64,000 nucleotides of DNA from Pseudomonas saxonica (GTDB lineage: Bacteria; Pseudomonadota; Gammaproteobacteria; Pseudomonadales; Pseudomonadaceae): positions 620,001 through 684,000 of the forward strand of contig NZ_VFIO01000001.1 of the NCBI RefSeq assembly GCF_007858365.1, in the 5' to 3' direction. This document shows positions 1 through 8,852 of this stretch, in pieces. Both the position numbers and the translations under genes were made by a program. Below the pieces are notes generated by a model. That model was not told where the DNA came from. It searched no databases and worked only from the letters and a program-made list of their open reading frames with translations. How positions within the stretch are numbered: position 1 is the first letter of the stretch; every line of letters starts with the position of its first letter.

Positions 1-1
1 C

Positions 2-3000
2 GGGCTCATGACCTCGTTAAAGATTGACGATGTGACCCGGCAAACGCTTATTGTTGAAGCCATCACCGAAGTCTATGCCCTGCTCAACCAGGCCAAGGCC
101 AGCGCTGAACAACGCCGTAAAACCTTTGGCCTCACGGAGGCGATCGCCCAGTTCGGTGCACAGTTCAAGCTATTCAATCAAGGCATTACCCAAGCGCTCG
201 CGCAAGCCAAGGACCCGAAACACTGCGATGAACAGCTGTCGCGCCTGCTGATACAACTGGAAGAACTGGAGAGCCAGTTCGGCGATCATGAACGGTTTCT
301 CGATGACATTCTGAACAAGCGTGAAGCGTTGCTCGAAACCTTCGAAGCCCATAAGCAAAGCCTGCTGGATGAGCGACAGCGTCGTGCACAGCGCATGCTT
401 GACGCTGCACTGCGGATACTCGAAAGCCTGAGTCGGCGAACTGATCGCTTGCAACATATGGATGAACTACACGCTTTCTTTGCCGCCGACCCACTGATCC
501 TAAAACTGCACGACATGATCGAGCGCTTTCGTGAGATGCATGACAGCGTAAAGGCAGACGACATCGAAGCTCGCCTCAAGGAGGCTCGAGACCAGGCAGT
601 ACGGTCTCTACGCGACAAGAGTGAGCTGTTTGAACAAGGTGGCAAAGTCATCAGGCTGGGGCCTCGCCATCGTTTCAGCGTCAATGCTCAAGAACTGGAC
701 TTGACCCTGATGCCACGCGGCGATCAATTATACCTGCACCTGACCGGTACTGATTTTCTCGAGCCCTTGGTGCACGCTGAATTACAAACCCTGCAGCCCT
801 TCTGGCAGGCCTCCATCGAGTCAGAATCCGATCAGCTCTACCGCGCGGAATATCTGGCTGCTGAGGTACTGGCAGCAGCCGACGCCAATCTTGAAGGCCA
901 CAACATCGACACTCTCAAGCAATGGCTGGCCGATCCGAACAAAATGGCCAGATGCGTACGTAACTTCGCAGCCCCTCGTTATCGGGATGGATACGAAAAA
1001 GGTATTCATGACCATGACGCAGCACTAATCCTCATCAAGCTGCTGCCGCTGCGTGAGAGCGCCGGACTCTTGCGCTTCTCGCCCAGGGCACGGGGGCTCG
1101 CCAGTTTTTATTGGGGCCTGCTACAAAATGCAACAGACACTCCCTCCATCCTAGGCACATGGTCATCACGAGCGCAAAACAGCCTTCGCATACAGAAATT
1201 GTTTGGTCTGCAAACGGGGCTACAACGGTTACAAATCGATATCGCCCTGCACATGAAAGACTTCTGTGAGCATAAAGGGCTCACCCTATCCGCAGGAGAC
1301 GCTGGCGAGGCGTCCGAGTATTTAGTGCACACGCTTGGAGCAGACTCCGTGGAGTTTGCGTTCAGTCGGTACGCCCGCGATTTGCTCAGTGCTCTCGAGG
1401 CTCGACTAATTGCGGTGCAAGGATTGGAAGATTTCCAGCAAACACTTGTGGATCTGAAATTGTTTCCTGGCGAAAAATGGGCGCTGGTAGAGAACTGGCT
1501 ACAGGGCGTTTGCAGCGAGGAAGCCTGGGCAGAACTGGCTGCTTATGTGCCCGAAGCCGTTTCCCTGGCGCTGGCACCCAAGGGTTTGAACAAGCGAATA
1601 AGCGAAGTAGACCTGCGTTGTACCCTCGACAACTTGCTGGGTGAACACCCACGCATTAAGGAGCGACGCATGGTTTTGGCGCTGGATGATTTTTTTTCAC
1701 GTCTGCGTCATCACCACGAACACTGTGTTGCGGGGGTACGCCGCTACCAAACGTTGCGTCAGGTCGTCATCACTCAAGAACGCGACGCCATGCGCCTCAA
1801 TGAGTTCAAACCTCGGCCCCTGTCTTCTTTCGTGCGCAACAAATTGATCAGTGACGTCTACCTCAGCTTTATCGGTGACAACCTGGCTAAACAGATAGGC
1901 GCCGCAGGCGAGCATAAACGCTCAGATCTGATGGGCTTGCTGATGCTGATATCCCCGCCCGGTTACGGAAAAACCACTCTGATGGAGTACGTCGCGCATC
2001 GTCTCGGGCTGATTTTCATGAGAATAAACGGCCCTTCCCTCAGTCACCAGGTGCGCTCCATAGACCCGGCGCAGGCTCCGGATGCCACCTCACGCCAAGA
2101 GCTGGAAAAACTCAACCTGGCGCTTGAGATGGGTAACAACGTGATGCTGTACGTCGATGATATTCAACATACACACCCTGAGTTTTTGCAAAAATTCATC
2201 TCACTGTGCGACGGCACCCGCCGTATAGAGGGCGTCTGGAAGGGCAAAACAAAAACCTATGACCTGCGCGGCAAGCGCATGTGCGTTGTGATGTCTGGTA
2301 ACCCTTACACCGAGTCGGGCGAAGTGTTCAAGGTTCCCGATATGCTGGCCAACCGTGCTGATATTTATAACCTGGGCGATACCCTCAGCAATCTGAAAGA
2401 AATCTTCGACCTCAGCTACATAGAGAACAGCCTTACTTCCAACCCTATACTTGCGCCTCTGGCCACCCGTGACATGCAGGATATCTATCGCTTTATTGCC
2501 AAAGCCCAAGGCAACCCCTTTTCCGCGAACGAGTTGCAGCACACCTACAGCAACGCCGAAATCAACGAAATAGTTTCTACCCTGCAACGATTGATGCAGG
2601 TGCGCGATGTAGTCGGACAGGTCAACCAGCACTACATAGACAGTGCTGCCCAAGATGACGCATACCGCACAGAGCCAGCATTCAAGTTGCAAGGCAGCTA
2701 TCGCAACATGAACAAAATGGCTGAGAAAATCAGCGCGGCGATGAACGACGCTGAAATCTTGCAACTGATAAGTGACCACTACCAGGGTGAAGCACAGTTA
2801 TTGACGACCCACGCAGAGGAGAATCTGCTCAAACTGTCTGAGCTGCGCAATATTCAGAGTGATGAAGAGCAAGTACGCTGGGCACAAATCAAACGCGACT
2901 TCATGCGCAACAAAACCATGGGTGGAAAGGATAGTGACACCGGTACACGGGTGGTCGCCCAGCTCAATGATCTAGTCGAAGGGGTCAGAATTCTGGGCAA

Positions 3001-3022
3001 CCATCTACAGCGTGAGCCATAA
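2..3022 (+). CDS. DNA-repair-type AAA ATPase (DUF3686 family), C-terminal part; 5' end outside window
   Basis: About 1004 residues are visible. A long helical, coiled-coil-rich N-terminal portion (roughly the first 210 residues) precedes a beta-rich segment beginning GGKVIRLGPRHRFSV. An AAA-type ATPase module follows at about residues 650-770, with Walker A SPPGYGKTTL and Walker B-like NNVMLYVDDIQH, then sensor-like VVMSGNPYTESGE. This layout matches the large proteins annotated as DNA repair ATPase. From memory, family members are much longer than this, and the frame is open to the left edge, so the ATG at 8 is probably an internal methionine and the gene starts upstream. The role in DNA repair is a family annotation with little direct support; no nuclease domain is visible. 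Confidence 0.75.
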   Translation, partial: GLMTSLKIDDVTRQTLIVEAITEVYALLNQAKASAEQRRKTFGLTEAIAQFGAQFKLFNQGITQALAQAKDPKHCDEQLSRLLIQLEELESQFGDHERFLDDILNKREALLETFEAHKQSLLDERQRRAQRMLDAALRILESLSRRTDRLQHMDELHAFFAADPLILKLHDMIERFREMHDSVKADDIEARLKEARDQAVRSLRDKSELFEQGGKVIRLGPRHRFSVNAQELDLTLMPRGDQLYLHLTGTDFLEPLVHAELQTLQPFWQASIESESDQLYRAEYLAAEVLAAADANLEGHNIDTLKQWLADPNKMARCVRNFAAPRYRDGYEKGIHDHDAALILIKLLPLRESAGLLRFSPRARGLASFYWGLLQNATDTPSILGTWSSRAQNSLRIQKLFGLQTGLQRLQIDIALHMKDFCEHKGLTLSAGDAGEASEYLVHTLGADSVEFAFSRYARDLLSALEARLIAVQGLEDFQQTLVDLKLFPGEKWALVENWLQGVCSEEAWAELAAYVPEAVSLALAPKGLNKRISEVDLRCTLDNLLGEHPRIKERRMVLALDDFFSRLRHHHEHCVAGVRRYQTLRQVVITQERDAMRLNEFKPRPLSSFVRNKLISDVYLSFIGDNLAKQIGAAGEHKRSDLMGLLMLISPPGYGKTTLMEYVAHRLGLIFMRINGPSLSHQVRSIDPAQAPDATSRQELEKLNLALEMGNNVMLYVDDIQHTHPEFLQKFISLCDGTRRIEGVWKGKTKTYDLRGKRMCVVMSGNPYTESGEVFKVPDMLANRADIYNLGDTLSNLKEIFDLSYIENSLTSNPILAPLATRDMQDIYRFIAKAQGNPFSANELQHTYSNAEINEIVSTLQRLMQVRDVVGQVNQHYIDSAAQDDAYRTEPAFKLQGSYRNMNKMAEKISAAMNDAEILQLISDHYQGEAQLLTTHAEENLLKLSELRNIQSDEEQVRWAQIKRDFMRNKTMGGKDSDTGTRVVAQLNDLVEGVRILGNHLQREP

Positions 3023-3076
3023 GAATTCGCAACACGTACAGGCCGAAAGACCATGCGCTTTCGGCTCCAGCACCTT

Positions 3077-3313
3077 TTATAGAAGAAAACTCACTACCTG
3101 CTCACTCTCAAACGGCCACTCCAGCTCCTCTCCCGTATCGGCTCGACGCAGGACTGGAATTCGCAATCCGTAAGTTTCAAACAAGGCTTCGCTGTCGGCA
3201 ATATCCACCAGCTCGACCATAAGTCCATGTTCGACCAAAGGCATCAATAGCAATTCGGCCAGTTCGCACAGATGGCAGCCCACGGTGCCGAGCAACTGAC
3301 ATTCGGATGACAT
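3077..3313 (-). CDS. Glutaredoxin-like (DUF836-type) thioredoxin-fold protein
   Basis: A 78-residue protein with CHLC near the N-terminus in the context GTVGCHLCELAE, which is the redox CxxC of DUF836/glutaredoxin-like proteins. The cis-Pro region follows in YGLRIPVLRR. The ATG at 3313 is preferred over an in-frame TTG 18 bases upstream, because GGGAG lies 9 bases before this ATG. It is likely a small cytoplasmic thiol-disulfide protein. Its substrate is unknown, and it sits convergent to the upstream ATPase gene. Confidence 0.8.
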   Translation of the reverse strand: MSSECQLLGTVGCHLCELAELLLMPLVEHGLMVELVDIADSEALFETYGLRIPVLRRADTGEELEWPFESEQVVSFLL

Positions 3314-3515
3314 GATGACTGACTCCCGCAAAAGCTCATTTTAGGAGCCTTGCTCCAACCCGTCGACCCGCATGCGCCGGTGTCATTTTCACTGACGGGA
3401 CTAATACATTCACCGGACTGTGTTTGGGACGACTACGCTTGATCCACATCAGCGTCGGTCTGTCTGGGGTGCTGGATGCTCGCGGCTGTTTTTTCGAACT
3501 GACAAGGAAGATTTC

Positions 3516-5252
3516 GTGTTTGCCAATTTACTCATCATCCTGGCGTCTTCACTGGTTGTGATTGCGTTGTTTCGGCGCCTGAAATTGCCACCCGTGCTGG
3601 GGTACTTGTGTGTCGGTTTAATGATTGGCCCGACCGCACTGGACTGGGTCCATGAAAGTGCTGATCTCCCTGACCTGGCCGAGCTAGGGGTGGTCTTTTT
3701 GCTGTTCACTCTGGGGCTGGAGTTTTCACTGCCCAAGATGCTCAAGTTACGCCGCGTGGTGTTTGGCCTAGGCACTCTGCAAGTCTTGGCCACTACCGCG
3801 GTTTTGGGAAGTTTGTTGTATGCATTCGGAATGAGCGCCAGTACCGCTTTCATGCTCGGTGCGGGGCTCTCTCTATCGTCTACCGCCATCGTCAGCAAAG
3901 AGCTTACCAGCCTGGGTGAAATCTTCAGTACGCACGGCCAGAACGCCATTGGCGTGCTGCTGTTTCAAGACGTAGTCGCCGTGCTGCTGCTCACGCTGGT
4001 GCCGGTATTTGCAGGCAGCAGCGATCAGGCCTGGTATTGGGCCTTGCCGATCACCCTGGGTAAAACCGTCATTCTATTTGTCGGTCTGCTGTTGACCAGC
4101 CGCTATATTCTGCCCCGCCTCTTCCACGAAGTGGCTGCGTCCCGTTCAGCCGAATTGTTTGTGCTGCTGGCCTTGGTCATCGTCCTGTTGACCGCCTGGC
4201 TCACCCATCTGCTGGGTTTATCGCCTGCACTGGGGGCGTTTCTGGCGGGTATGTTGCTGGGCGAAAGCCACTACCGGCACCAGATTGAAGCGGACATCCG
4301 ACCATTCCGCGATATCTTGCTGGGACTTTTTTTCGTCAGCATCGGCATGCTGATTGACTTGCAATTGTTCCTGCACGACGGCTTTACGATTCTGGGCCTG
4401 ACCCTGGCCTTAATGCTGATCAAAGGTAGCGTGGTCGCCATCATCCTTAAACTGCATGGCCGCGACGGTGAAACCGCATGGCGCAGTGGTTTGGCCCTGG
4501 CCCAGGGCGGTGAGTTCTGTTTCGCGCTCATGGCACAAATGCAGTTGAGCAACCTTATCCCTCCCGACATTGCCGCGCACCTGTTGGCTGCCACGTTCTG
4601 TTCGATGCTGCTGACGCCGCTCCTGTTGCGTGCAGCGCCGAAAATTGCGGCCAGCCTGCACCGCAAACCCAATGAAGAAATAGAACTGGAAGAGATTGCC
4701 GCTCAAAGCGCTGAACTGCATGGGCACGTGGTGCTGTGCGGCTACGGACGGGTCGGTCAATCCATTGGGCGTTTCTTACGCAGTGAACATTTTGAATTTG
4801 TTGCTTTGGATTATGATCCAGACCAGATCCAGGAAGCAGCTAAAGGTGATAACAACGTTCATTACGGCGATGCGCGCAGGGCTGATTTGCTGCGCGCTGT
4901 CGGCCTTGATCGGGCACGCTTGCTAGTGATCGCGGTAGACAATACCGAAGTGGCCATGAGCGTTTTGGAGACAGCCCGTTTAATCACCCTGGAAGTACCC
5001 GTTCTGGTCAGAACACGCGATGACAGCCTGCTCCCCGAGCTTAAAAGGGCCGGGGCAACTGAAGTCGTGCCTGAACTGCTGGAATCCAGCCTGATGCTCG
5101 CATCCCATGCATTGATCATGCTGGGGCTGCCAGAGAAATCGGTGCAACGCAGGGTCAATCAAGTCCGCCATGACCGCTATCACTTGCTGGAAGGTTGCTT
5201 CGATACACCAGAGTCGCGTGAAACAACTGCTTTCACCCCCGAAAATGAATAA
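3516..5252 (+). CDS. KefB/KefC-type monovalent cation:proton antiporter (CPA2) with TrkA-N domain
   Basis: The predicted protein has 578 residues. An N-terminal membrane domain of about a dozen hydrophobic segments (residues 1-375) carries the CPA2-like GVLLFQDVVAVLLL and LGAFLAGMLLGE stretches. A cytoplasmic RCK/TrkA-N domain follows, with the nucleotide-binding GYGRVG at residues 409-414. It should exchange K+ or Na+ for protons across the inner membrane, and the ligand-sensing Rossmann domain suggests gating by NAD(H) or a glutathione-type signal. The GTG at 3516 is chosen because AAGGAAG lies 5 bases upstream. Longer in-frame starts would add a non-conserved hydrophilic leader. No KefF/G-type ancillary gene is adjacent. 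Confidence 0.87.
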   Translation: MFANLLIILASSLVVIALFRRLKLPPVLGYLCVGLMIGPTALDWVHESADLPDLAELGVVFLLFTLGLEFSLPKMLKLRRVVFGLGTLQVLATTAVLGSLLYAFGMSASTAFMLGAGLSLSSTAIVSKELTSLGEIFSTHGQNAIGVLLFQDVVAVLLLTLVPVFAGSSDQAWYWALPITLGKTVILFVGLLLTSRYILPRLFHEVAASRSAELFVLLALVIVLLTAWLTHLLGLSPALGAFLAGMLLGESHYRHQIEADIRPFRDILLGLFFVSIGMLIDLQLFLHDGFTILGLTLALMLIKGSVVAIILKLHGRDGETAWRSGLALAQGGEFCFALMAQMQLSNLIPPDIAAHLLAATFCSMLLTPLLLRAAPKIAASLHRKPNEEIELEEIAAQSAELHGHVVLCGYGRVGQSIGRFLRSEHFEFVALDYDPDQIQEAAKGDNNVHYGDARRADLLRAVGLDRARLLVIAVDNTEVAMSVLETARLITLEVPVLVRTRDDSLLPELKRAGATEVVPELLESSLMLASHALIMLGLPEKSVQRRVNQVRHDRYHLLEGCFDTPESRETTAFTPENE

Positions 5253-5404
5253 TCTAAGGTAAGGTTTTGCCCTAAGCCAAACCAGAAAAGTCTGCTTCAG
5301 CGCTATTTTCGGAGCTTTCCTACCGCTATGGCTTGGAGAATTGCAATGAACCTTCAGCTAATGCCTACACTCGAACCATCATCAAGCCACTCACGGAGTT
5401 CATC

Positions 5405-5719
5405 ATGGCCCGCATAACAGCAAAGAATGCTCAACAAATACTGGCTGCTGATTTTCAGGCGCTGGTCATCGACACGGAAAGGTTGCTGGAGCACACCAAG
5501 ACACTGGCCGGTGATCAAGCTGAAGAATTGCGCGCTCAGCTCAATGACCGACTGATCAAGGCCCGCGAAACACTGGCTGAAACCAAAGACAACCTGCAAG
5601 AGCGTGGCCAGGCAGCAGTTGTGGCCACTGAAGACTATGTGCAGGCAAATCCATGGCAGTCCGTGGGTATCGCTGCAGGTGTGGGCTTTTTGATTGGTCT
5701 ACTGGCAACCCGGCGCTGA
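5405..5719 (+). CDS. DUF883 family (ElaB/YqjD-like) membrane-anchored protein
   Basis: A 104-residue protein. A long amphipathic helix (residues 10-75, rich in E/R/Q) is followed by a single C-terminal transmembrane helix ending in the short basic tail ATRR. E. coli YqjD and ElaB are tail-anchored inner-membrane proteins that associate with ribosomes in stationary phase. The same topology is seen here, but the function is inferred. The ATG at 5405 has GGAG 6 bases upstream, and an earlier in-frame start at 5333 lacks one. It is the first gene of a three-gene set with the next two (1-nt gap, then 4-nt overlap). A paralog lies at 33893. Confidence 0.88.
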   Translation: MARITAKNAQQILAADFQALVIDTERLLEHTKTLAGDQAEELRAQLNDRLIKARETLAETKDNLQERGQAAVVATEDYVQANPWQSVGIAAGVGFLIGLLATRR

Positions 5720-5720
5720 T

Positions 5721-6098
5721 ATGACAAACGAAGAATCCGGCTCCCCCCGTTCCTCACCGCGGCGCCTGGGTGCCGCGTTTCTGGGTCTTTTACACAGCCA
5801 TGTAGAGTTGCTGGGCATTGAGCTGCAGGAACAGAAAGCGCGAACGGTCAGCTTGCTGTTGTTTGCAGGATTGGCGTTAGTATTTGCTCTGCTTCTGTTG
5901 GTTGGGCTATCAACGCTGGTATTGATCGTATTCTGGGATGACCATCGATTGGCCGCGATTATTGCGCTGTGCATTTTCTATGCACTGGCCACTGTGTTTT
6001 GTGGGGTGCGTCTCAAGGCTGCGGTGTTCGATGAGTCCTCTCCTTTCAACGCCACGCTCGAAGAGCTGGCCAAAGACCGCGAGCGATTGATGCCATGA
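5721..6098 (+). CDS. Phage-holin-family / YqjE-like membrane protein
   Basis: A 125-residue protein with two adjacent strongly hydrophobic segments, about residues 45-70 and 75-97. They are separated by a short charged loop and flanked by hydrophilic termini, which is the pattern of the YqjE/DUF1469 family (often labelled phage holin family). The start ATG lies one base after the stop of the DUF883 gene, and its stop overlaps the next ATG by four bases, so the three genes are probably translated as one operon. No phage genes are nearby, and the family name does not imply lysis activity. Confidence 0.82.
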   Translation: MTNEESGSPRSSPRRLGAAFLGLLHSHVELLGIELQEQKARTVSLLLFAGLALVFALLLLVGLSTLVLIVFWDDHRLAAIIALCIFYALATVFCGVRLKAAVFDESSPFNATLEELAKDRERLMP

Positions 6099-6433
6099 GC
6101 CTTCCCGAAATGCCACAAAATGCATCGCGCCAGGAAATGCGTAAGTTGTTGATCCGCCTGCGTATGGAAATGCACCGCCAGGAGATTCATCATGAATCGC
6201 AACAGTTACTGGAGCCGCTGCAAAAAATGCGCGGCATGACCAGCAACTTCAAAGCCAATCTGGGCTTGAAACACGGGCCTCTTTGGGGCGTAGGGATTGT
6301 CACCCTGCTCGGCTTTCTGACCGGTAGAGGCGCGAAAAGTAAAAACGGCAGCGGGACATCCCGATTGATCGGTTTGACCACAGGGTTATTGCCATTGATC
6401 AAGATGGTGATCCAGGCAACACGCAAACCCTGA
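6095..6433 (+). CDS. Hypothetical membrane protein, third gene of yqjDE-like operon
   Basis: A 112-residue protein starting with an ATGA overlap on the upstream yqjE-like gene. The first 60 residues form a basic, Met/Gln-rich helix. Two hydrophobic segments follow (around residues 65-78 and 90-105), separated by a short Lys/Gly/Ser-rich loop. By position it corresponds to E. coli yqjK, although the sequence resemblance is only in general character. Membrane location is inferred and the biochemical role is unknown. Confidence 0.7.
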   Translation: MSLPEMPQNASRQEMRKLLIRLRMEMHRQEIHHESQQLLEPLQKMRGMTSNFKANLGLKHGPLWGVGIVTLLGFLTGRGAKSKNGSGTSRLIGLTTGLLPLIKMVIQATRKP

Positions 6434-6445
6434 TGCTGCCCTTTG

Positions 6446-6480
6446 TGTAGCCGCTGAGGCCGTGCGCATCAGCGGCTACA
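6446..6480 (+). terminator. Perfect hairpin after the yqjDEK-like operon
   Basis: TGTAGCCGCTGA and its exact complement TCAGCGGCTACA form a 12-bp stem with an 11-base loop, just downstream of the operon. No T-run follows, so it is either a weak terminator or a short relative of the GTAGCCGCTGCC repeat family seen at 55963 and 61084. Confidence 0.45.
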
Positions 6481-6536
6481 TAACTTAGCCGCGAAGGGAT
6501 AAGCTGCGTCATCAGTCATTGACGGAGCACAGCGCC

Positions 6537-7868
6537 TTGGATTGGCAAACCCTGCTTAACCGCGAACGCCTTGCAAAACCCCATCACAGCCCCGAAGAAC
6601 TCGGGCGCAGTCCTTTTCATAAAGACCATGACCGAATCATTTTTTCGGGTGCTTTCCGTCGTTTAGGGCGCAAAACACAAGTCCACCCTGTCAACAGTAA
6701 TGACCATATCCATACCCGCCTGACTCACTCTCTCGAAGTCAGTTGCGTCGGACGCTCCCTGGGTATGCGCGTGGGTGAAACGATCCGTGACGCCCTGCCC
6801 GAATGGTGCGACCCGGCAGATCTGGGCATGGTGGTGCAATCGGCTTGCCTGGCCCATGACATCGGTAACCCGCCCTTTGGTCACTCCGGCGAAGATGCCA
6901 TCCGCAACTGGTTCCAACAGGCTGCAGATCGCGGTTGGCTGGATGACATGAGCGATGCCGAACGCAATGATTTCTTGAGCTTTGAAGGGAATGCACAAGG
7001 CTTTAGAGTGCTTACGCAGCTTGAATATCACCAATTTGACGGAGGCACCCGCCTCACCCATGCAACCCTGGGTACTTTTCTCAAATACCCCTGGACCGCA
7101 CGTCATGCGGACTCGCTGGGGTACAAGAAGCACAAGTTCGGGTGTTACCAAAGCGAACTGCACTTGCTCGAAAGCATTGCCCATAAACTGGGCTTGCCAC
7201 AGATTGAAGAAGAGCGCTGGGCGCGGCATCCATTGGTGTACCTCATGGAAGCTGCCGACGACATCTGTTATGCCCTCATTGATCTTGAAGATGGTCTGGA
7301 AATGGACCTGCTTGAGTACCGTGAAGTGGAGTCTTTGTTGCTGGGGCTGGTGGGCGATGATCTACCTGAAACCTATCGACTGCTCGGGCCCTCAGACTCG
7401 CAACGCCGCAAGCTGGCGATTCTGCGCGGGAAAGCCATTGAACACCTCACCAATGCGGCCGCCCTGGCTTTCGTGGAGCAGCAGGACGCTTTGCTGGCGG
7501 GAACCTTACCCGGAGATTTGGTCGAGCATATGCATGGCGCAGCACAGCGCTGCGTGCTGGATGCCAAAAATATGGCACGGGTAAAGATATTCCAGGACAA
7601 ACGTAAAACCCTTCACGAAATCGGCGCCTACACCACCCTGGAAATTTTATTGAATGCATTTTGTGGGGCGGCTCTAGAGCAACATGGGGGGCGTACACCG
7701 TCATTCAAAAATCGCCGCATCCTCGACTTGCTGGGAAGCAACGCCCCTGACGCGCAATGGCCGCTGCATCGATCATTCATGCGAATTATCGACTTTATTG
7801 CCGGCATGACAGACGGCTATGCCACACAAATGGCCAGAGAAATGACCGGGCGCTCCAGCCCAACCTGA
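6537..7868 (+). CDS. dgt: Deoxyguanosinetriphosphate triphosphohydrolase-like protein (dGTPase family)
   Basis: A 443-residue HD-domain protein. TRLTHSLEV supplies the first metal-ligand His, and [16 protein letters not shown] carries the HD pair at H107/D108. The family hydrolyses dNTPs, classically dGTP, to the deoxynucleoside and triphosphate, affecting dNTP pools and replication fidelity. No ATG starts the frame. The TTG at 6537 (giving [11 protein letters not shown]) is chosen because GGAG lies 10 bases upstream and the length then matches the usual Pseudomonas protein as I recall it. A TTG at 6519 would add six residues. It is a single-gene unit. Confidence 0.88.
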   Translation: MDWQTLLNRERLAKPHHSPEELGRSPFHKDHDRIIFSGAFRRLGRKTQVHPVNSNDHIHTRLTHSLEVSCVGRSLGMRVGETIRDALPEWCDPADLGMVVQSACLAHDIGNPPFGHSGEDAIRNWFQQAADRGWLDDMSDAERNDFLSFEGNAQGFRVLTQLEYHQFDGGTRLTHATLGTFLKYPWTARHADSLGYKKHKFGCYQSELHLLESIAHKLGLPQIEEERWARHPLVYLMEAADDICYALIDLEDGLEMDLLEYREVESLLLGLVGDDLPETYRLLGPSDSQRRKLAILRGKAIEHLTNAAALAFVEQQDALLAGTLPGDLVEHMHGAAQRCVLDAKNMARVKIFQDKRKTLHEIGAYTTLEILLNAFCGAALEQHGGRTPSFKNRRILDLLGSNAPDAQWPLHRSFMRIIDFIAGMTDGYATQMAREMTGRSSPT

Positions 7869-8225
7869 CAAGACCCGCCCTCTAACAGCCGGGCGGGCAA
7901 CTGCACCCCTCATGTAACCGAACCTGACAACCTGTGGCTTACATTGAGCCACAGGGATTCATACAGCCCGCTTAAACATTGCCAGCCAAAAATAAACAAT
8001 ACGACGGAATATTCTCCAGAGAATCAAACACCGCACTCATCTTGTTTAACAATCGCGCTGGACATTATTAAACAATCTTACATCCTCATACAAAGTGTGA
8101 GCTAGCGCCTTATTTAATGTAGGAATATTCCCATACTACATTTGTAGGCTACTCGTTTCGTGCCCCCGTTCGTGTAACTGAGCTAAGGTGCGCGCTTTCT
8201 ATGCAGTACTTTATGGGAAATTAAT
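7869..8225 (+). promoter_or_regulatory. AT-rich intergenic region upstream of the BvgA-like regulator
   Basis: This 357-bp stretch has no credible gene. It opens with a 7-bp GC hairpin (7874-7897, CCCGCCC/GGGCGGG) that may end the dgt transcript. Two GGAATATTC-type palindromes lie at 8006-8015 and 8122-8131. The second sits in TAGGAATATTCCCA, which matches 12 of 14 positions of the enterobacterial RcsAB box as I remember it. Because NarL/FixJ-family regulators bind such dyads, these are candidate binding sites for the regulator encoded just downstream (inference). Confidence 0.5.
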
Positions 8226-8852
8226 ATGAGCACCGTATTTATTGTTGACGACCACCCAGTAATCCGATTAGCCATACGTATGTTGTTAGAGCATGAAGGT
8301 TATGAAATAGTCGGCGAAACCGACAACGGCGTAGATGCAATGCAAATGATCCGCGAATGTGTTCCTGACCTGATCATTCTTGATATCAGCATCCCTAAAC
8401 TGGATGGCCTGGAAGTGCTGGCACGCTTCAGTGCGATGAATTCGACCCTGAAAACGCTGGTCCTGACCGCGCAATCCCCCGCGTTATTTGCCATGCGCTG
8501 CATGCAATCCGGCGCTGCGGGCTATGTGTGTAAACAAGAAGACTTAAGTGAACTTGTCAGTGCCATCAAGGCTGTATTTTCTGGGTACAATTACTTCCCC
8601 AGCCAGGCACTGTGCCCTGAAAAAAATGAAGGTGACATATCTTCAGAGATTGAGTTATTTAAACAAGTCAACGACCGTGAACTGATGGTGCTGAAGCTAT
8701 TTGCCCAAGGAAAAACAAACAAGGAAATAGCCACCGGCATGTTCCTCAGCAATAAAACCGTGAGCACTTATAAAAAACGGCTCATGCAAAAACTAAGAGC
8801 CAATTCACTGGTAGATCTTATCGAACTGGCTAAACGCAACGATTTAGTGTGA
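8226..8852 (+). CDS. BvgA-like response regulator (NarL/FixJ family)
   Basis: A 208-residue protein. The receiver domain (residues 1-120) has acidic pocket D8/D9, phospho-acceptor D53 in LIILDISIPKLDG and the KQED-region lysine. The C-terminal LuxR-type helix-turn-helix contains NKEIATGMFLSNKTVSTYKK. It resembles Bordetella BvgA strongly, including the ending LIELAKRND. Its stop codon overlaps the start of the hybrid kinase gene (GTGA), so the two are translated together. It is the likely final phospho-acceptor of that kinase. Targets are unknown; possible self-binding dyads lie upstream. Confidence 0.9.
   Translation: MSTVFIVDDHPVIRLAIRMLLEHEGYEIVGETDNGVDAMQMIRECVPDLIILDISIPKLDGLEVLARFSAMNSTLKTLVLTAQSPALFAMRCMQSGAAGYVCKQEDLSELVSAIKAVFSGYNYFPSQALCPEKNEGDISSEIELFKQVNDRELMVLKLFAQGKTNKEIATGMFLSNKTVSTYKKRLMQKLRANSLVDLIELAKRNDLV

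Noticed and set aside
5721..6098. Prophage holin / lysis cassette
   Set aside because: Only the family name suggests phage. The neighbours form a chromosomal yqjDEK-like operon with no endolysin or phage genes.
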